In this document: one piece after another, positions 54,877 through 63,542 of the stretch | Position numbering within the stretch: the first letter of the stretch is position 1 | Layout of the letters: the number at the start of each line of letters is the position of its first letter | NCBI GenBank assembly: GCA_017439345.1 | Contig: JAFSJJ010000013.1 | Span: 62,001 to 126,000 of the forward strand | Source: Synergistaceae bacterium | GTDB lineage: Bacteria > Synergistota > Synergistia > Synergistales > Aminobacteriaceae | DNA length: 64,000 nt | Direction: 5' to 3' | Translations under genes and position numbers: made by a program | Notes under the pieces: model-generated | Seen by the model: only the letters and a program-made list of their open reading frames with translations | What the model was told of the DNA's origin: nothing | Database searches by the model: none

Positions 54877-57339
54877 TTACTCGAGTCCGTACTCCTTCAA
54901 TAACTGCCTGTAGCGTCTCTCAACCTCGTCAACTTTCGGCTCATGTCTCTGGGGTGCAGGGGCGTTCATTCTGGGTATAGCTGCCTGTGGAACCGGAGCA
55001 CTAACCTGCTTTGGTACTGATGCGGTTTCCTTCTTGCTGCCTCCTCCGCCTGAAGATTCGCCGTCATCGCTGTAGCTTCGTCTTGCTAAGTAAGTATCAT
55101 CCTGTTCAACAAGAAATAGTCTCGGACCTCTTGGATCTCTATCAGCTGCTGAACGACTCCCCCCGTGAGTAGGACATGATGCAGTGGGTGATTTGCCTCT
55201 TGGGAAATACAACGGAACTGCCTGACAACCTCCGCGAGCTATATAACCTGATGACCTGCATATTGATAATTTATCGACTTCAACCCATGACGGAGGAGCT
55301 TCGAAATTCTGCGGTGTATTCATTTCTTTCACTGCGAACGTCATAAACTTTTTCCAGACTGGAGCCGCCATAGTTCCCCCGAATGCACGCCTGCCCATTG
55401 TCTTGTGATCATCACGTCCGACGTACACAGCCGTAGTTAATCCCGGTGCGCCTCCTACGAACCATGCATCGATAAAGTCATTTGAAGTTCCTGTCTTGCC
55501 GAATAAATTATATTTTGGAATCGCCGCAGGTTTTCCAGTTCCTGCCCTTATAGTGTCCTGAAGCATTGATCTGATTGAGTAAGCTGTCTCCGGTCTCATT
55601 GCCTGAGCTGCTGCTGTCTCTCTGTGTTCTAGGACGTTGCCGTCTCTGTCTTTGATTTCGCGAATCATTAGGGGAACTATTCTCTTGCCGCCGTTGTTGA
55701 AGCAGTTGAACGCCGTAGCCATCTCAAGGGGAGTCAAGCTAGCTGAACCTAACGCAACCGATAAATCATTAGGCAGATATTTCGTCTCGATGCCCATATT
55801 TCGCGCCATTCGCAACACCGTATCAGTTCCGATATATGCTGCTACACGAACTGCGACCGTATTTAGAGAACTTGTCAAAGCTCTCTGCACAGTAACTTCA
55901 CCGGAATAGCCTCCGCCTGAGTTATGAGGAGACCAGCCTTTACCCTTTGAACCCTGCTTCTTGAAAGTTATAGGAGCGTCAAGAAAATGATCACTGGGCA
56001 TAATGTCTTCTTCCATTGCAGCAGCGTAGACTATAGGCTTGAAACTTGAACCGGGCTGTCTGAATGCCTGTGTAGCACGATTGAATTTACTCTCTTTGAA
56101 GTCCTTGCCTCCGACAAGTGCTAGAACTTCCCCTGTATCTGCCTCAAGACACACAAGCGCGCCCATAACCGTTTTATTGAGTCCCTGAATTGCTTCTCTT
56201 GCCTTATCCTGTAATTTAACGTCAAGAGTCGTGTAAATCTGCAAGCCTCCTGAATACACTTCATCTTTGCCGTATCGCGGGAGCAGGTCATTGAATAATA
56301 AATGCGATACGAAATAAGGGGCTCTGTTAAATTCTTCGATTCGATTTACTTTCTTATCGTGAAATTCTAATTGTTCGTTATAAGCTGCCTGTCTCTGCTC
56401 GCTCGTTATCCAGCCTAGTGTTTCCATTCGTGATAAAACATAATTTTGTCGTGCCTTAGCGTTGCTCAAGCTGCTTAGGGGGTTATAGCGTCCGGGGTTA
56501 GCGATAAGTCCGGCCAAGATTGAAGATTGAGCGAGGTCTAAATCTTTTGCTGACTTATCAAAATAAGTTCGTGCTGCTGTCTCGACTCCCCATGCTCCGT
56601 GACCAAAGTTAATAGTGTTTAGATATAGTTCGAGAATTTTATCTTTCGAGAATAATTTTTCGAGCCTCATTGCGATAATAATTTCTTTTGCTTTACGGGT
56701 AATGCTCTTCTCGTGCGATAAAAATAAATTTCGTGCTAACTGCTGAGTGATAGTGCTTGCTCCCTGAACCTTGCCTTTCTCTATAATGTCAGTGTATAAA
56801 GCTCGTAATATAGAACCTATTCTGATGCCTCCGTGCTGGTAAAATGCGCTGTCCTCTGCTGCAAGGACGGATCTGACTAGCCATGATGAAACTTGATGAA
56901 GCTCAAGGGGAGTCCTGTTCTCGATAAATAATCTTGCGATGACTTCACCGTTTCTGTCATACATAATAGAAGGCAGGCTGCTCTTTGGATTTGCAAGCTC
57001 TAACATGCTGGGCAGGTCTTCAGAGAGTTTGACGACATACCAGGCGACTCCGGCACTGACTGCACCTGTAGCGAGTAAGATAACCATTAAAAATGTCATG
57101 AATAAAATCTTTAAGACAGAAAAATGCTTTCTTTTCTTTGGCTTAGTCTGAGGTTTACGGGGAGCTTCTTTTCTTTCTCTATTAATTTCTTGTTCTCGAA
57201 TCTTCCTGGCTTCTGCCTGGCGTTGAGCACTGACTCTTGGATGAGCACCGAATAAGACAGAGTCAGGATCATTTGAATCTGAATTTATGTTGTATCGAGG
57301 CCCTTGATTCCGTCGCGAATTGTTAAATCTTTCGTCCAT
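54877..57339 (-). CDS. Class A penicillin-binding protein (PBP1A)
   Basis: An 820-residue bifunctional peptidoglycan synthase. A single N-terminal membrane helix (ILFMTFLMVILLATGAVSAGVAWYV) follows a basic tail. The glycosyltransferase domain has the catalytic EDSAFYQHGGI and GASTITQQLARNLFL motifs. The transpeptidase has SSFKP (SxxK), SSLNT (SxN) and KTGTSNDF (KTG). The C-terminal 100 residues are Pro/Ser-rich and disordered. It works in the envelope; the neighbours are the phase-variable surface protein downstream and a C39-like protein upstream. Confidence 0.93.
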   Translation of the reverse strand: MDERFNNSRRNQGPRYNINSDSNDPDSVLFGAHPRVSAQRQAEARKIREQEINRERKEAPRKPQTKPKKRKHFSVLKILFMTFLMVILLATGAVSAGVAWYVVKLSEDLPSMLELANPKSSLPSIMYDRNGEVIARLFIENRTPLELHQVSSWLVRSVLAAEDSAFYQHGGIRIGSILRALYTDIIEKGKVQGASTITQQLARNLFLSHEKSITRKAKEIIIAMRLEKLFSKDKILELYLNTINFGHGAWGVETAARTYFDKSAKDLDLAQSSILAGLIANPGRYNPLSSLSNAKARQNYVLSRMETLGWITSEQRQAAYNEQLEFHDKKVNRIEEFNRAPYFVSHLLFNDLLPRYGKDEVYSGGLQIYTTLDVKLQDKAREAIQGLNKTVMGALVCLEADTGEVLALVGGKDFKESKFNRATQAFRQPGSSFKPIVYAAAMEEDIMPSDHFLDAPITFKKQGSKGKGWSPHNSGGGYSGEVTVQRALTSSLNTVAVRVAAYIGTDTVLRMARNMGIETKYLPNDLSVALGSASLTPLEMATAFNCFNNGGKRIVPLMIREIKDRDGNVLEHRETAAAQAMRPETAYSIRSMLQDTIRAGTGKPAAIPKYNLFGKTGTSNDFIDAWFVGGAPGLTTAVYVGRDDHKTMGRRAFGGTMAAPVWKKFMTFAVKEMNTPQNFEAPPSWVEVDKLSICRSSGYIARGGCQAVPLYFPRGKSPTASCPTHGGSRSAADRDPRGPRLFLVEQDDTYLARRSYSDDGESSGGGGSKKETASVPKQVSAPVPQAAIPRMNAPAPQRHEPKVDEVERRYRQLLKEYGLE

Positions 57340-57391
57340 GTAAAAATTTACCCCTTCGTTAATATTTCACTATTCCGCAAAGAAAATAATA

Positions 57392-58006
57392 TCACACACG
57401 CTGAAAAATTCTTATGATTCCGCCCCTGCGTTCGCTGTGAGTGTCATGAAGATTGCGAAGGCTCAGCCATTTATATTCGCCGTATGTTACTGTCAAGACG
57501 TTAATATTATTGTCATTAAGGACTTCATAGCCTGCGAGATTGAACCAGTGCCAGAAAAAGTCTTCAAGTTCGTGATCATAGTGATTTAATAACAAGAACG
57601 GCACAGGGAAATTATTATTTATCTGGTCAATTATTGCCCGTGAAAAATCTTCATAATCAACGCAGCCTGAGACTCCTTCAAGAGTAAGCAAATTATTATG
57701 AACGTCATGAAGATAATCATTGAAGCCGCAAATGTAAGTCTCAAGAAAGTCAATGCCGTGATAGCGCGGTGATAAATAGGGCTTCATAACATGAGCGAAC
57801 CTGATAAAATCCATGCGTGTTATATTTTCGTTCCAGAGTTTATATAATGCCCTGAATTTTTCCTGTCGAGCTAAATACATGCAGACATCGCAGGCCGTAA
57901 CAGCTCCGCAGCCTCCCATGTTCATGTCCCATTCAGGCAGCCAGTCCTGATTGCCTCCTGGAGTGCCTTCGATTGTGAAGTAGTCGAGAATCTTTTTGTT
58001 AGTCAT
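57392..58006 (-). CDS. Papain-like (C39-type) cysteine peptidase-like protein
   Basis: A 204-residue protein without a signal peptide. The MNMGGCGAVTACDVCMYLAR segment holds a likely catalytic Cys, and FFWHWFNLAGYEVLNDNNINVLTVTYGEYKWLSLRNL carries a His followed by a Gly-Tyr pattern, as in C39-like and BtrH-type domains. The family resemblance is moderate. It could be a peptidase or acyltransferase of unknown substrate. It starts at an ATG 50-odd bases upstream of PBP1A. Confidence 0.5.
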   Translation of the reverse strand: MTNKKILDYFTIEGTPGGNQDWLPEWDMNMGGCGAVTACDVCMYLARQEKFRALYKLWNENITRMDFIRFAHVMKPYLSPRYHGIDFLETYICGFNDYLHDVHNNLLTLEGVSGCVDYEDFSRAIIDQINNNFPVPFLLLNHYDHELEDFFWHWFNLAGYEVLNDNNINVLTVTYGEYKWLSLRNLHDTHSERRGGIIRIFQRV

Positions 58007-58110
58007 TAAGAGTTATGCACTTCCTTATAATTTTATTTAATCGTATATTAATTATATTGTCCCGTTCAAGTAGCGATTAATATATATTTATAGTGTGAAT
58101 ATTTTATAGC

Positions 58111-58154
58111 AAAAAATTTGACTCCTCCTGAAAAATTAATTTCAAGAAGGAGTC
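58111..58154 (-). terminator. Terminator of the toxin-antitoxin pair
   Basis: On the minus strand GACTCCTTCTTGAAA pairs with TTTCAGGAGGAGTC around TTAAT, then AAATTTTTTG follows. The stem is 13-14 pairs with one mismatch. Confidence 0.75.
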
Positions 58155-58172
58155 TGAGTGTGCGAATGCGGG

Positions 58173-58502
58173 TTAAAGTCTGTAAAGTTTTATGCGCTCG
58201 TCAGCATCATCGTATACTTCTTCGCCTTCACGAGCACCGATTATGATTATCAGCATTTCCGTTTTTGTCTGGACAAGTTTATAAATAACTCGCAGACCTT
58301 CACCGCGTAACTTAATCTCAAGATAACCTGTAAGATTAACGTTGCCTTTGTTGCCTAATTCAATACCGTAACCACCCTTGCTTCTCGGCAGAGGATTTTG
58401 TTGAGTCTTAGCGATTGCCTTTCGCACGCGAATTACCTGACTGCCGTCAAGTTTGTCCAAGTCCCTCTCAACTTCTTTAAGGTATCTTATTCGCCAGTTC
58501 AT
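58173..58502 (-). CDS. RelE/ParE-type toxin of a type II toxin-antitoxin pair
   Basis: A 109-residue RelE-fold protein: MNWRIRYLKEVERDLDKLDGSQVIRVRKAIAKTQQNP, GNVNLTGYLEIKLRGEGLRVIYKLVQTKTEMLIIIIGAREGEEVYDDADERI. The Leu-Arg-Val-Ile-Tyr core and C-terminal AREGEEVYDDA resemble mRNA interferases that act at the ribosome. Its ATG overlaps the stop of the antitoxin gene by 4 bases, as is usual for such pairs. Confidence 0.82.
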   Translation of the reverse strand: MNWRIRYLKEVERDLDKLDGSQVIRVRKAIAKTQQNPLPRSKGGYGIELGNKGNVNLTGYLEIKLRGEGLRVIYKLVQTKTEMLIIIIGAREGEEVYDDADERIKLYRL

Positions 58503-58864
58503 TCTAACTCGATATCCTCCCAGCCTTCGAGATCTTCAGGAGTAATACCGAATTCGCGGTCTATCTCTTCCTGTGAAATAAGCTGCGACTCATCGAAATT
58601 ATTCCAGCGGTCTTCAGCAACAGCACGAAGCTTTATATCTTCGTAATCGTCCGACATCCTCATATAGTCTTCAGGAGTCATGATGATACACACTGCGGAG
58701 TCATCGTCATCATTCACGACAAGTTTTGTCCCGGTCCGTCTGACCTCATCGAACACTTCATTAGCTTTGCCCTCATTGAACAGCGACAACGGAACGATGT
58801 GCGGCTTCTCGTCAGCATTCACTCTTTCATCAACGCTAGGCTTTTCAACTGGAACAGTACTCAT
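58499..58864 (-). CDS. Phd/YefM-like antitoxin
   Basis: A 121-residue protein with a Phd/YefM-like N-terminal portion (IVPLSLFNEGKANEVFDEVRRTGTKLVVNDDDDSAVCIIMTPEDYMRM) and an acidic C-terminus likely to bind the toxin. It precedes the RelE-like gene with a 4-base overlap and should autoregulate the operon. The extra N-terminal stretch (MSTVPVEKPSVDERVNADEK) has no clear role. Confidence 0.78.
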   Translation of the reverse strand: MSTVPVEKPSVDERVNADEKPHIVPLSLFNEGKANEVFDEVRRTGTKLVVNDDDDSAVCIIMTPEDYMRMSDDYEDIKLRAVAEDRWNNFDESQLISQEEIDREFGITPEDLEGWEDIELE

Positions 58865-58879
58865 TCAATATTCACCTCG

Positions 58880-59245
58880 TAATAAATTTTGCGTAAGATT
58901 ATAACAGTCTTGCTTGACTCGATTCTCTTGTGAGTATTGAGACTCTAACTCGCTTGCAGATGAAGTGATTAGCAGGTTAATAAAAATTTCACACGAAAAT
59001 ATAACGGGCGGCTCTCTCATGAGGCACTAAATAAATTATTAGCTTTGAACCTGTTAAACTTGCCCGCAAATGAACTCATTAACAAGTTAAATAAATTTCA
59101 CACGAAAATATAACATACGACTCTCTCATGAGATACTAAATAATTTATTAGCTTTGAGTCTGCAAACTCACTTGCAAATTGACTCATTCAACATGAACAA
59201 GTTAATAAAATTTTCACACGGAATTATAACGGTCTTGATTTATCT
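58880..59245. repeat. Tandem ~110-bp repeats (about three to four copies)
   Basis: Core units TTAATAAAAATTTCACACG, then a similar CACACGAAAATATAAC, occur with CACACG at 58990, 59099 and 59215 (periods 109 and 116). Each is followed by CTCTCTCATGAG-like sequence and ATTATTAGCTTTGA. A weaker copy starts near 58880. The block covers most of the 501-base gap between the antitoxin gene and the next gene; no gene is seen in it. Confidence 0.8.
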
Positions 59246-59259
59246 TCATGAAGATTTCT

Positions 59260-59284
59260 TGTATTAGTAATTGTATTAGTAACT
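59260..59284 (+). repeat. Copy C of the recurring 25-nt element
   Basis: Two TGTATTAGTAA units with a 12-base period and CT at the end, one base different from copies A and B. It lies 82 bases upstream of the start at 59366 and points toward it. Confidence 0.7.
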
Positions 59285-59365
59285 TGACAGGTGATATGCA
59301 TTCGATTTATTGAACGTTCATATGATAACATGTTGCAAAATATTTTTACAGGAGGACTCTTGCTC

Positions 59366-59880
59366 ATGAGAAAATTTCTCGTAACATTGTTGATTCTCAT
59401 AGTCATTGAGTCATCAGCTCACTCTGAACAAGCATACGACCCTCAACACACAATGCTTGCTCTTAACATGGCTATAGTATCAGTTCACAAGATATTAACT
59501 GCTCAAGACAGGACAGTACTCGAACAGGAATATAACAACATCATTAATAATTTAAGTCTCGGAAATATCGAAAGCGATTCAGAATTAACAGAACTCTATC
59601 AGGAACTAATGACTGTCATCACAAGCAAGCGTCTTCAGGAATTCTACAAGCTGGCAGAACAGAGGCTCATATCAACAAGACAGCAAATAACCCCGCAATC
59701 TTTCAAGAATTATTTATAGCTCTATGGGACAGCTTAAGAATTAAATATGATACTAACAAAGCACAGCAACTTCTCATGGAGCTTGCTAATAAGGGAAATA
59801 CTTACGCTATACTTGACTTTGAAGCACTCAAGCAGCGGTTCAGGGCAATCAAGATGCAAAACGTGTATTGCGTATTTTAA
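59366..59880 (+). pseudogene. Small secreted protein, frameshifted
   Basis: ATG 59366 follows GGAGG and gives a signal peptide (MRKFLVTLLILIVIESSAHS). The reading frame ends at 59719 (SFKNYL), but the -1 frame from about 59665 gives a natural continuation: EAHINKTANNPAIFQELFIALW, then DSLRIKYDTNKAQQLLMELANKG and ends at 59880. The joined protein would have about 170 residues, with helical content and no known family. The frame change lies near GAACAGAGGCT, without a long homopolymer. I cannot decide between decay, assembly error and programmed shift. Confidence 0.6.
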
Positions 59881-59969
59881 ATTAATCATCATGTGAAAAA
59901 ATTTATATCTCTGTGCTAAAATATTTCCCGTTTTTATTACATCACAGCGAAAGGAAAATTTTATTAATC

Positions 59970-60119
59970 ATGGCAGACATAATCGGACTCACATGTACTC
60001 AGTGCAAGAGACGCAACTACACGACGACAGTAAACAAGAAGAAGCAGAGCAAGAAACTCGAACTCAAGAAATACTGCAAGTGGTGCAACGCTTCTGTTTT
60101 ACACAAAGAGTCGAAGTAA
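59970..60119 (+). CDS. rpmG: Ribosomal protein bL33
   Basis: A 49-residue L33 with the zinc-type CxxC pairs (LTCTQCKRRNYTTTVNKKK and KYCKWCNASVLHKESK). It is the large-subunit protein. The frame is longer upstream, but ATG 59970 after AAGGAAAA is the right start. An extended -10 (TGCTAAAAT, 59914-59922) is ahead of it. It opens the conserved tRNA-Trp-secE-nusG cluster. Confidence 0.93.
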   Translation: MADIIGLTCTQCKRRNYTTTVNKKKQSKKLELKKYCKWCNASVLHKESK

Positions 60120-60131
60120 TTTAATTTAGTG

Positions 60132-60160
60132 TTGCGAAAGATTCAAACCTGTTGTAAAAT
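60132..60160 (+). promoter_or_regulatory. Promoter of tRNA-Trp/secE
   Basis: TTGCGA at 60132-60137 and TAAAAT at 60155-60160 are separated by 17 bases, about 22 bases before the tRNA. Confidence 0.7.
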
Positions 60161-60181
60161 CTAAAGCCGAAATTTTCACGC

Positions 60182-60257
60182 AGGTCCGTGGCTCAATTGG
60201 CAGAGCACTGGTCTCCAAAACCGGGGGCTGCAGGTTCGAGTCCTGCCGGGCCTGCCA
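60182..60257 (+). tRNA. tRNA-Trp (CCA)
   Basis: A 76-base cloverleaf with a 7-pair acceptor stem (AGGTCCG/CGGGCCT), anticodon loop CTCCAAA (anticodon CCA), TTCGAGTC T-loop and an encoded CCA end. The order rpmG, tRNA-Trp, secE, nusG is conserved in many bacteria. Confidence 0.96.
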
Positions 60258-60285
60258 TTTTTTTATTGAGGATAAAATAATTACA

Positions 60286-60510
60286 ATGGCAAAAGCAACT
60301 ACAGAGACTAACAAGAAACCGGCAAAGTTTGCTTCAATTATGAACTTCATACGAGAGGCAAAAGCTGAACTCAAAAAAGTAACATGGCCGACACGAAGGC
60401 AAATATGGTACTGGACATTAGTTGTTATCGTCTTTACGCTTTGTGTGTCGCTCTATCTGGGACTTATTGACTTTCTGCTTGCGTGGCTGTTCTCAGCGCT
60501 TCTTGGCTAG
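60286..60510 (+). CDS. secE: Preprotein translocase subunit SecE
   Basis: A 74-residue SecE with a basic N-terminal stretch (IMNFIREAKAELKKVTWPTRRQIWYWTLVVIVFTLCVSLYLGLIDFLLAWLF). The EAKAELKKVTWPTR motif before a single membrane helix is the family signature. It is the essential stabilising partner of SecY. It lies between tRNA-Trp and nusG, as expected. Confidence 0.95.
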   Translation: MAKATTETNKKPAKFASIMNFIREAKAELKKVTWPTRRQIWYWTLVVIVFTLCVSLYLGLIDFLLAWLFSALLG

Positions 60511-60537
60511 TTCTTGATGATAGAAGGATAAAACGAA

Positions 60538-61074
60538 ATGCCGGGCGAACGACGCTGGTACGTTATTCAGACGTATGCAAGTTACGAGAATAGGGTTCAA
60601 GCCGATATAAAGCAGCGTGTAACAGCTATGAACATGCAGGACAAGATATTTAATGTTCTGGTGCCTACTGAGACTCATATTGTCGTCAAAGACGGCAAGA
60701 GCCGAGAAGTAACACGCAAATTATATCCCAGTTATGTGCTTGTCGAGATGATCATGGACGAGCAGTCATGGTACACAGTAAGGCACACTTCAGGAGTAAC
60801 AGGCTTTATCGGAGCAGGAACTCACCCCATGCCGCTCTCTCAAGAAGAAGTTGACAGGATAATGTCCGGCATGAAGAAGGACAGCGAGAATCCCAAAGTT
60901 GAATTTGATCTCAAACCGGGCGACATCGTCAGGGTCATAGCAGACGGCGAAATGAAGGGATTCACAGGCCCCGTAGTAGAAATTAATGCTAAGAAGGGCA
61001 AAGTTAAATTCAAAAGTGAAGTTCTCGGCGGAGCAGTTCTCGAAACGGACTACAAAGCCTTAGAGAAAATATAA
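60538..61074 (+). CDS. nusG: Transcription elongation/termination factor NusG
   Basis: A 178-residue NusG. The NGN domain begins RRWYVIQTYASYENRVQADIKQR and has VLVPTETHIVVKDGK, LYPSYVLVEM and VRHTSGVTGFIGAG; the C-terminal KOW domain is DIVRVIADGEMKGFTGPVVEINAKKGKVKFKSEVLGG. It links RNA polymerase to Rho or the ribosome. It is 27 bases after secE. Confidence 0.96.
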   Translation: MPGERRWYVIQTYASYENRVQADIKQRVTAMNMQDKIFNVLVPTETHIVVKDGKSREVTRKLYPSYVLVEMIMDEQSWYTVRHTSGVTGFIGAGTHPMPLSQEEVDRIMSGMKKDSENPKVEFDLKPGDIVRVIADGEMKGFTGPVVEINAKKGKVKFKSEVLGGAVLETDYKALEKI

Positions 61075-61107
61075 GAGTATTTATTAACAGAAAGGAAAAT
61101 TTTTATC

Positions 61108-61533
61108 ATGGCTAAAAAAGTTGTAGGGCAGGTAAAATTACAACTGCCAGCCGGTAAAGCAACACCTGCACCCCCTGTAGGGCCTGCACTTGGTCAGCAC
61201 GGCGTTAATATTATGGAGTTCTGCAAACAGTTCAACGCAAAGACTCAGGATCAGGCCGGACTCGTTATCCCGGCAGTTATCACAGTTTATGCGGACAGAA
61301 GTTTTTCGTTTGAGCTTAAGACTCCTCCCGCAGCAGTTCTGTTGAAGAAGGCATTAGGCCTCGAGACAGCTTCAGGAGTTCCCAACAAGACCAAAGTGGG
61401 CAAGATCGCAAGAGCTGAAGTCCGCAAGATCGCAGAGATGAAGATGCAGGATCTCAACGCTAACGATGTCGAAGCCGCAATGAGAATGATTGAAGGCACT
61501 GCGCGCTCAATGGGAATCGACGTAGCTGACTAA
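61108..61533 (+). CDS. rplK: Ribosomal protein uL11
   Basis: A 141-residue L11, starting [39 protein letters not shown] and containing the [13 protein letters not shown] region. It forms the stalk base with L10/L12 and the GTPase centre. AGAAAGGAAAA precedes the ATG. Confidence 0.97.
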   Translation: MAKKVVGQVKLQLPAGKATPAPPVGPALGQHGVNIMEFCKQFNAKTQDQAGLVIPAVITVYADRSFSFELKTPPAAVLLKKALGLETASGVPNKTKVGKIARAEVRKIAEMKMQDLNANDVEAAMRMIEGTARSMGIDVAD

Positions 61534-61597
61534 TTAATAACTAAGCGGAAGAGTCATAATCAAACACTCGCTATGACCGCAGGAGGTAAATTTAAAC

Positions 61598-62302
61598 ATG
61601 AAACGCAGTAAGAGATACAGAGAAGCTGCAAGTAAAATCGAAGCAGGCAAATTATACGGACTGAAAGAAGCTGTTGATTTATTTAAGTCAGTAGCTACAG
61701 CAAAGTTTAACGAGAGCATTGAAGTTCACGTAAGATTAGGCATTGACCCAAGACACGCAGACCAGCAGGTCAGAAGCACTGTTTCTCTGCCTCATGGAAC
61801 TGGTGTAACTAAAAAAGTTCTCGTCATCACTCAGGGCGAAAAGATTAAGGAAGCTCAGGACGCAGGAGCAGATATAGTCGGCGGAGAAGAAATAGTCCAG
61901 CAGATCCAGGGCGGTTTTATGGATTTCGATGCAGTTATCGCTACACCTGACATGATGAAGTCTGTAGGACGTTTAGGCAAAGTATTAGGCCCCCGCGGTT
62001 TAATGCCCAGTGCCAAGACCGGAACTGTAACGTTTGAACTTGAAAGCGCAGTAAAAGAGATCAAGGCAGGCAGAGTCGAATTCAGAGCCGATAAAGCAGG
62101 AATTACCCACAATGCAGCAGGCAAGAGAGAGTTCACGGCAGAGCAGCTTTATGACAACGTAAAAGCATTATTACAGGCAATTTACAGAGTCAGACCGGCT
62201 TCAGTCAAAGGCACTTACGTCAAGAGCATCGCAATAGCTCCGACGATGGGTCCCGGAATCGCTGTAGACCCTGCACTTGCTCAGAAAGAGTTAGCTTTAT
62301 AA
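61598..62302 (+). CDS. rplA: Ribosomal protein uL1
   Basis: A 234-residue L1, [69 protein letters not shown], with [10 protein letters not shown] and [17 protein letters not shown]. It forms the L1 stalk and may regulate its own operon. GCAGGAGG-like sequence precedes the ATG. It ends 188 bases before rplJ. Confidence 0.97.
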   Translation: MKRSKRYREAASKIEAGKLYGLKEAVDLFKSVATAKFNESIEVHVRLGIDPRHADQQVRSTVSLPHGTGVTKKVLVITQGEKIKEAQDAGADIVGGEEIVQQIQGGFMDFDAVIATPDMMKSVGRLGKVLGPRGLMPSAKTGTVTFELESAVKEIKAGRVEFRADKAGITHNAAGKREFTAEQLYDNVKALLQAIYRVRPASVKGTYVKSIAIAPTMGPGIAVDPALAQKELAL

Positions 62303-62373
62303 AAATTTTCTGGTAGATATAAATATATTTTCCCCGAAGACAGCAGGCGCGTTAATGCTTAATAATTACCTGC

Positions 62374-62459
62374 TCAGGAGAAGAGTTAATTAACGTGAGA
62401 ATAATTCTCTCCTGATTAGATTTGATTTAGATTGCGCAAATTTATTCAGGAGGGTTTTT
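62374..62459 (+). promoter_or_regulatory. L10-leader attenuator of rplJL
   Basis: Three mutually exclusive segments lie in the rplA-rplJ gap. TCAGGAG (62374-62380) can pair with CTCCTGA (62409-62415), or that segment can pair with a second TCAGGAG (62446-62452) followed by GGTTTTT. The first pairing would be an antiterminator and the second the terminator, as in the ribosomal protein L10 leader that senses free L10(L12)4. Confidence 0.72.
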
Positions 62460-62490
62460 GTTTATATATTCAGGAGGTGAAAATAAAAAC

Positions 62491-63036
62491 ATGCCGGCAC
62501 AAATTAAATATGAACTCGTTGATGATCTGAAAGCAAAACTCGTGAACACTAAGGCAGTCTTCGTAGGTGAATATCGCGGGATAACGGTTGCCCAGAGTAC
62601 TTCACTGCGCAAGAAGGTCCGTGAAGCAGGCGGTGAGCTCAAAGTCTCAAAGAATACCCTTTTTGCAATTGCCATGAAGGAAGCAGGATTAAACGCACTT
62701 CCCGAGGACATGATGAAGGGGCCGAATATCTACGCTATTTGCTATGACGATCCCGTAAACGTTGCTAAAGTCCTGAAAGAATATGCGAATGATAAGACCC
62801 AGAAGGCTTTTATCCTCAAGGGAGGCTTGCTCGAGACCCAGCAGCTTAATCTTGCTCAGTTAATGGCTCTTGCCGATATGCCTTCAAAAGAGGTCATGCG
62901 CGGTCAGGTCGTCAGGACAATTGCGGCTCCGTTGTCAGGGCTTGTCAATGTGTTATCAGGTACAATCAGGAATTTCGTTACATGTCTTGCTCAGATTCGG
63001 GACAAGAAGAACGAGAACGAGAATCCTGCAGCATAA
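62491..63036 (+). CDS. rplJ: Ribosomal protein uL10
   Basis: A 181-residue L10: MPAQIKYELVDDLKAKLVNTKAVFVGEYRGITVAQSTSLRKKVREAGGELKVSKNTLFAIAMKEAG. A frame extending from 62458 is longer, but ATG 62491 after CAGGAGGTGA is clearly right. It anchors the L7/L12 stalk. The leader upstream carries an attenuator. Confidence 0.96.
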   Translation: MPAQIKYELVDDLKAKLVNTKAVFVGEYRGITVAQSTSLRKKVREAGGELKVSKNTLFAIAMKEAGLNALPEDMMKGPNIYAICYDDPVNVAKVLKEYANDKTQKAFILKGGLLETQQLNLAQLMALADMPSKEVMRGQVVRTIAAPLSGLVNVLSGTIRNFVTCLAQIRDKKNENENPAA

Positions 63037-63083
63037 AAGTTTTTATATTAATTATTAATCTAAATCGGAGGTAAATTATTATT

Positions 63084-63461
63084 ATGTCAAAAGAAGAAAT
63101 TATCCAGGCTATTGAAACAATGTCAGTTCTTGACCTTTCGGAATTAGTAAAGGCTCTTGAAGAGAAGTTCGGCGTAAGTGCAAGTGCAGCCCCCGTTATG
63201 ATGGCAGCAATGCCCGGCGCAGGTGCAGCAGCAGCTCCCGCAGAAGAGAAGACTGAATTCGATGTTGTCTACAAAGGACCCGGCGCAAACAAGATCGCAG
63301 TTATTAAGGCAGTACGTGAGATTACTTCACTCGGACTTAAAGAAGCAAAAGAACTCGTTGACAATCCCCCCAAGAATATCAAAGAGGGCGTTTCCAAAGA
63401 GGAAGCTGAGGAGCTCAAGAAGAAGCTGGCTGAAGCTGGTGCAGACGTCGAAGTTAAGTAA
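63084..63461 (+). CDS. rplL: Ribosomal protein bL12 (L7/L12)
   Basis: A 125-residue L7/L12 with the N-terminal dimer domain ([26 protein letters not shown]), an Ala-rich hinge ([16 protein letters not shown]) and the C-terminal factor-binding domain ([36 protein letters not shown]). It is followed by a terminator instead of rpoB. Confidence 0.97.
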   Translation: MSKEEIIQAIETMSVLDLSELVKALEEKFGVSASAAPVMMAAMPGAGAAAAPAEEKTEFDVVYKGPGANKIAVIKAVREITSLGLKEAKELVDNPPKNIKEGVSKEEAEELKKKLAEAGADVEVK

Positions 63462-63479
63462 TTTAATCATGGAATTTAT

Positions 63480-63510
63480 AGAGGCTCTGAGTCGCAATCG
63501 GGCCTCTTTT
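63480..63510 (+). terminator. Terminator after rplL
   Basis: AGAGGC pairs with GCCTCT around a 16-base interior, then TTTTG follows. It ends the ribosomal cluster in this window. Confidence 0.65.
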
Positions 63511-63542
63511 GTTTATATAGTGAACGGAGGAAAATTATTATC

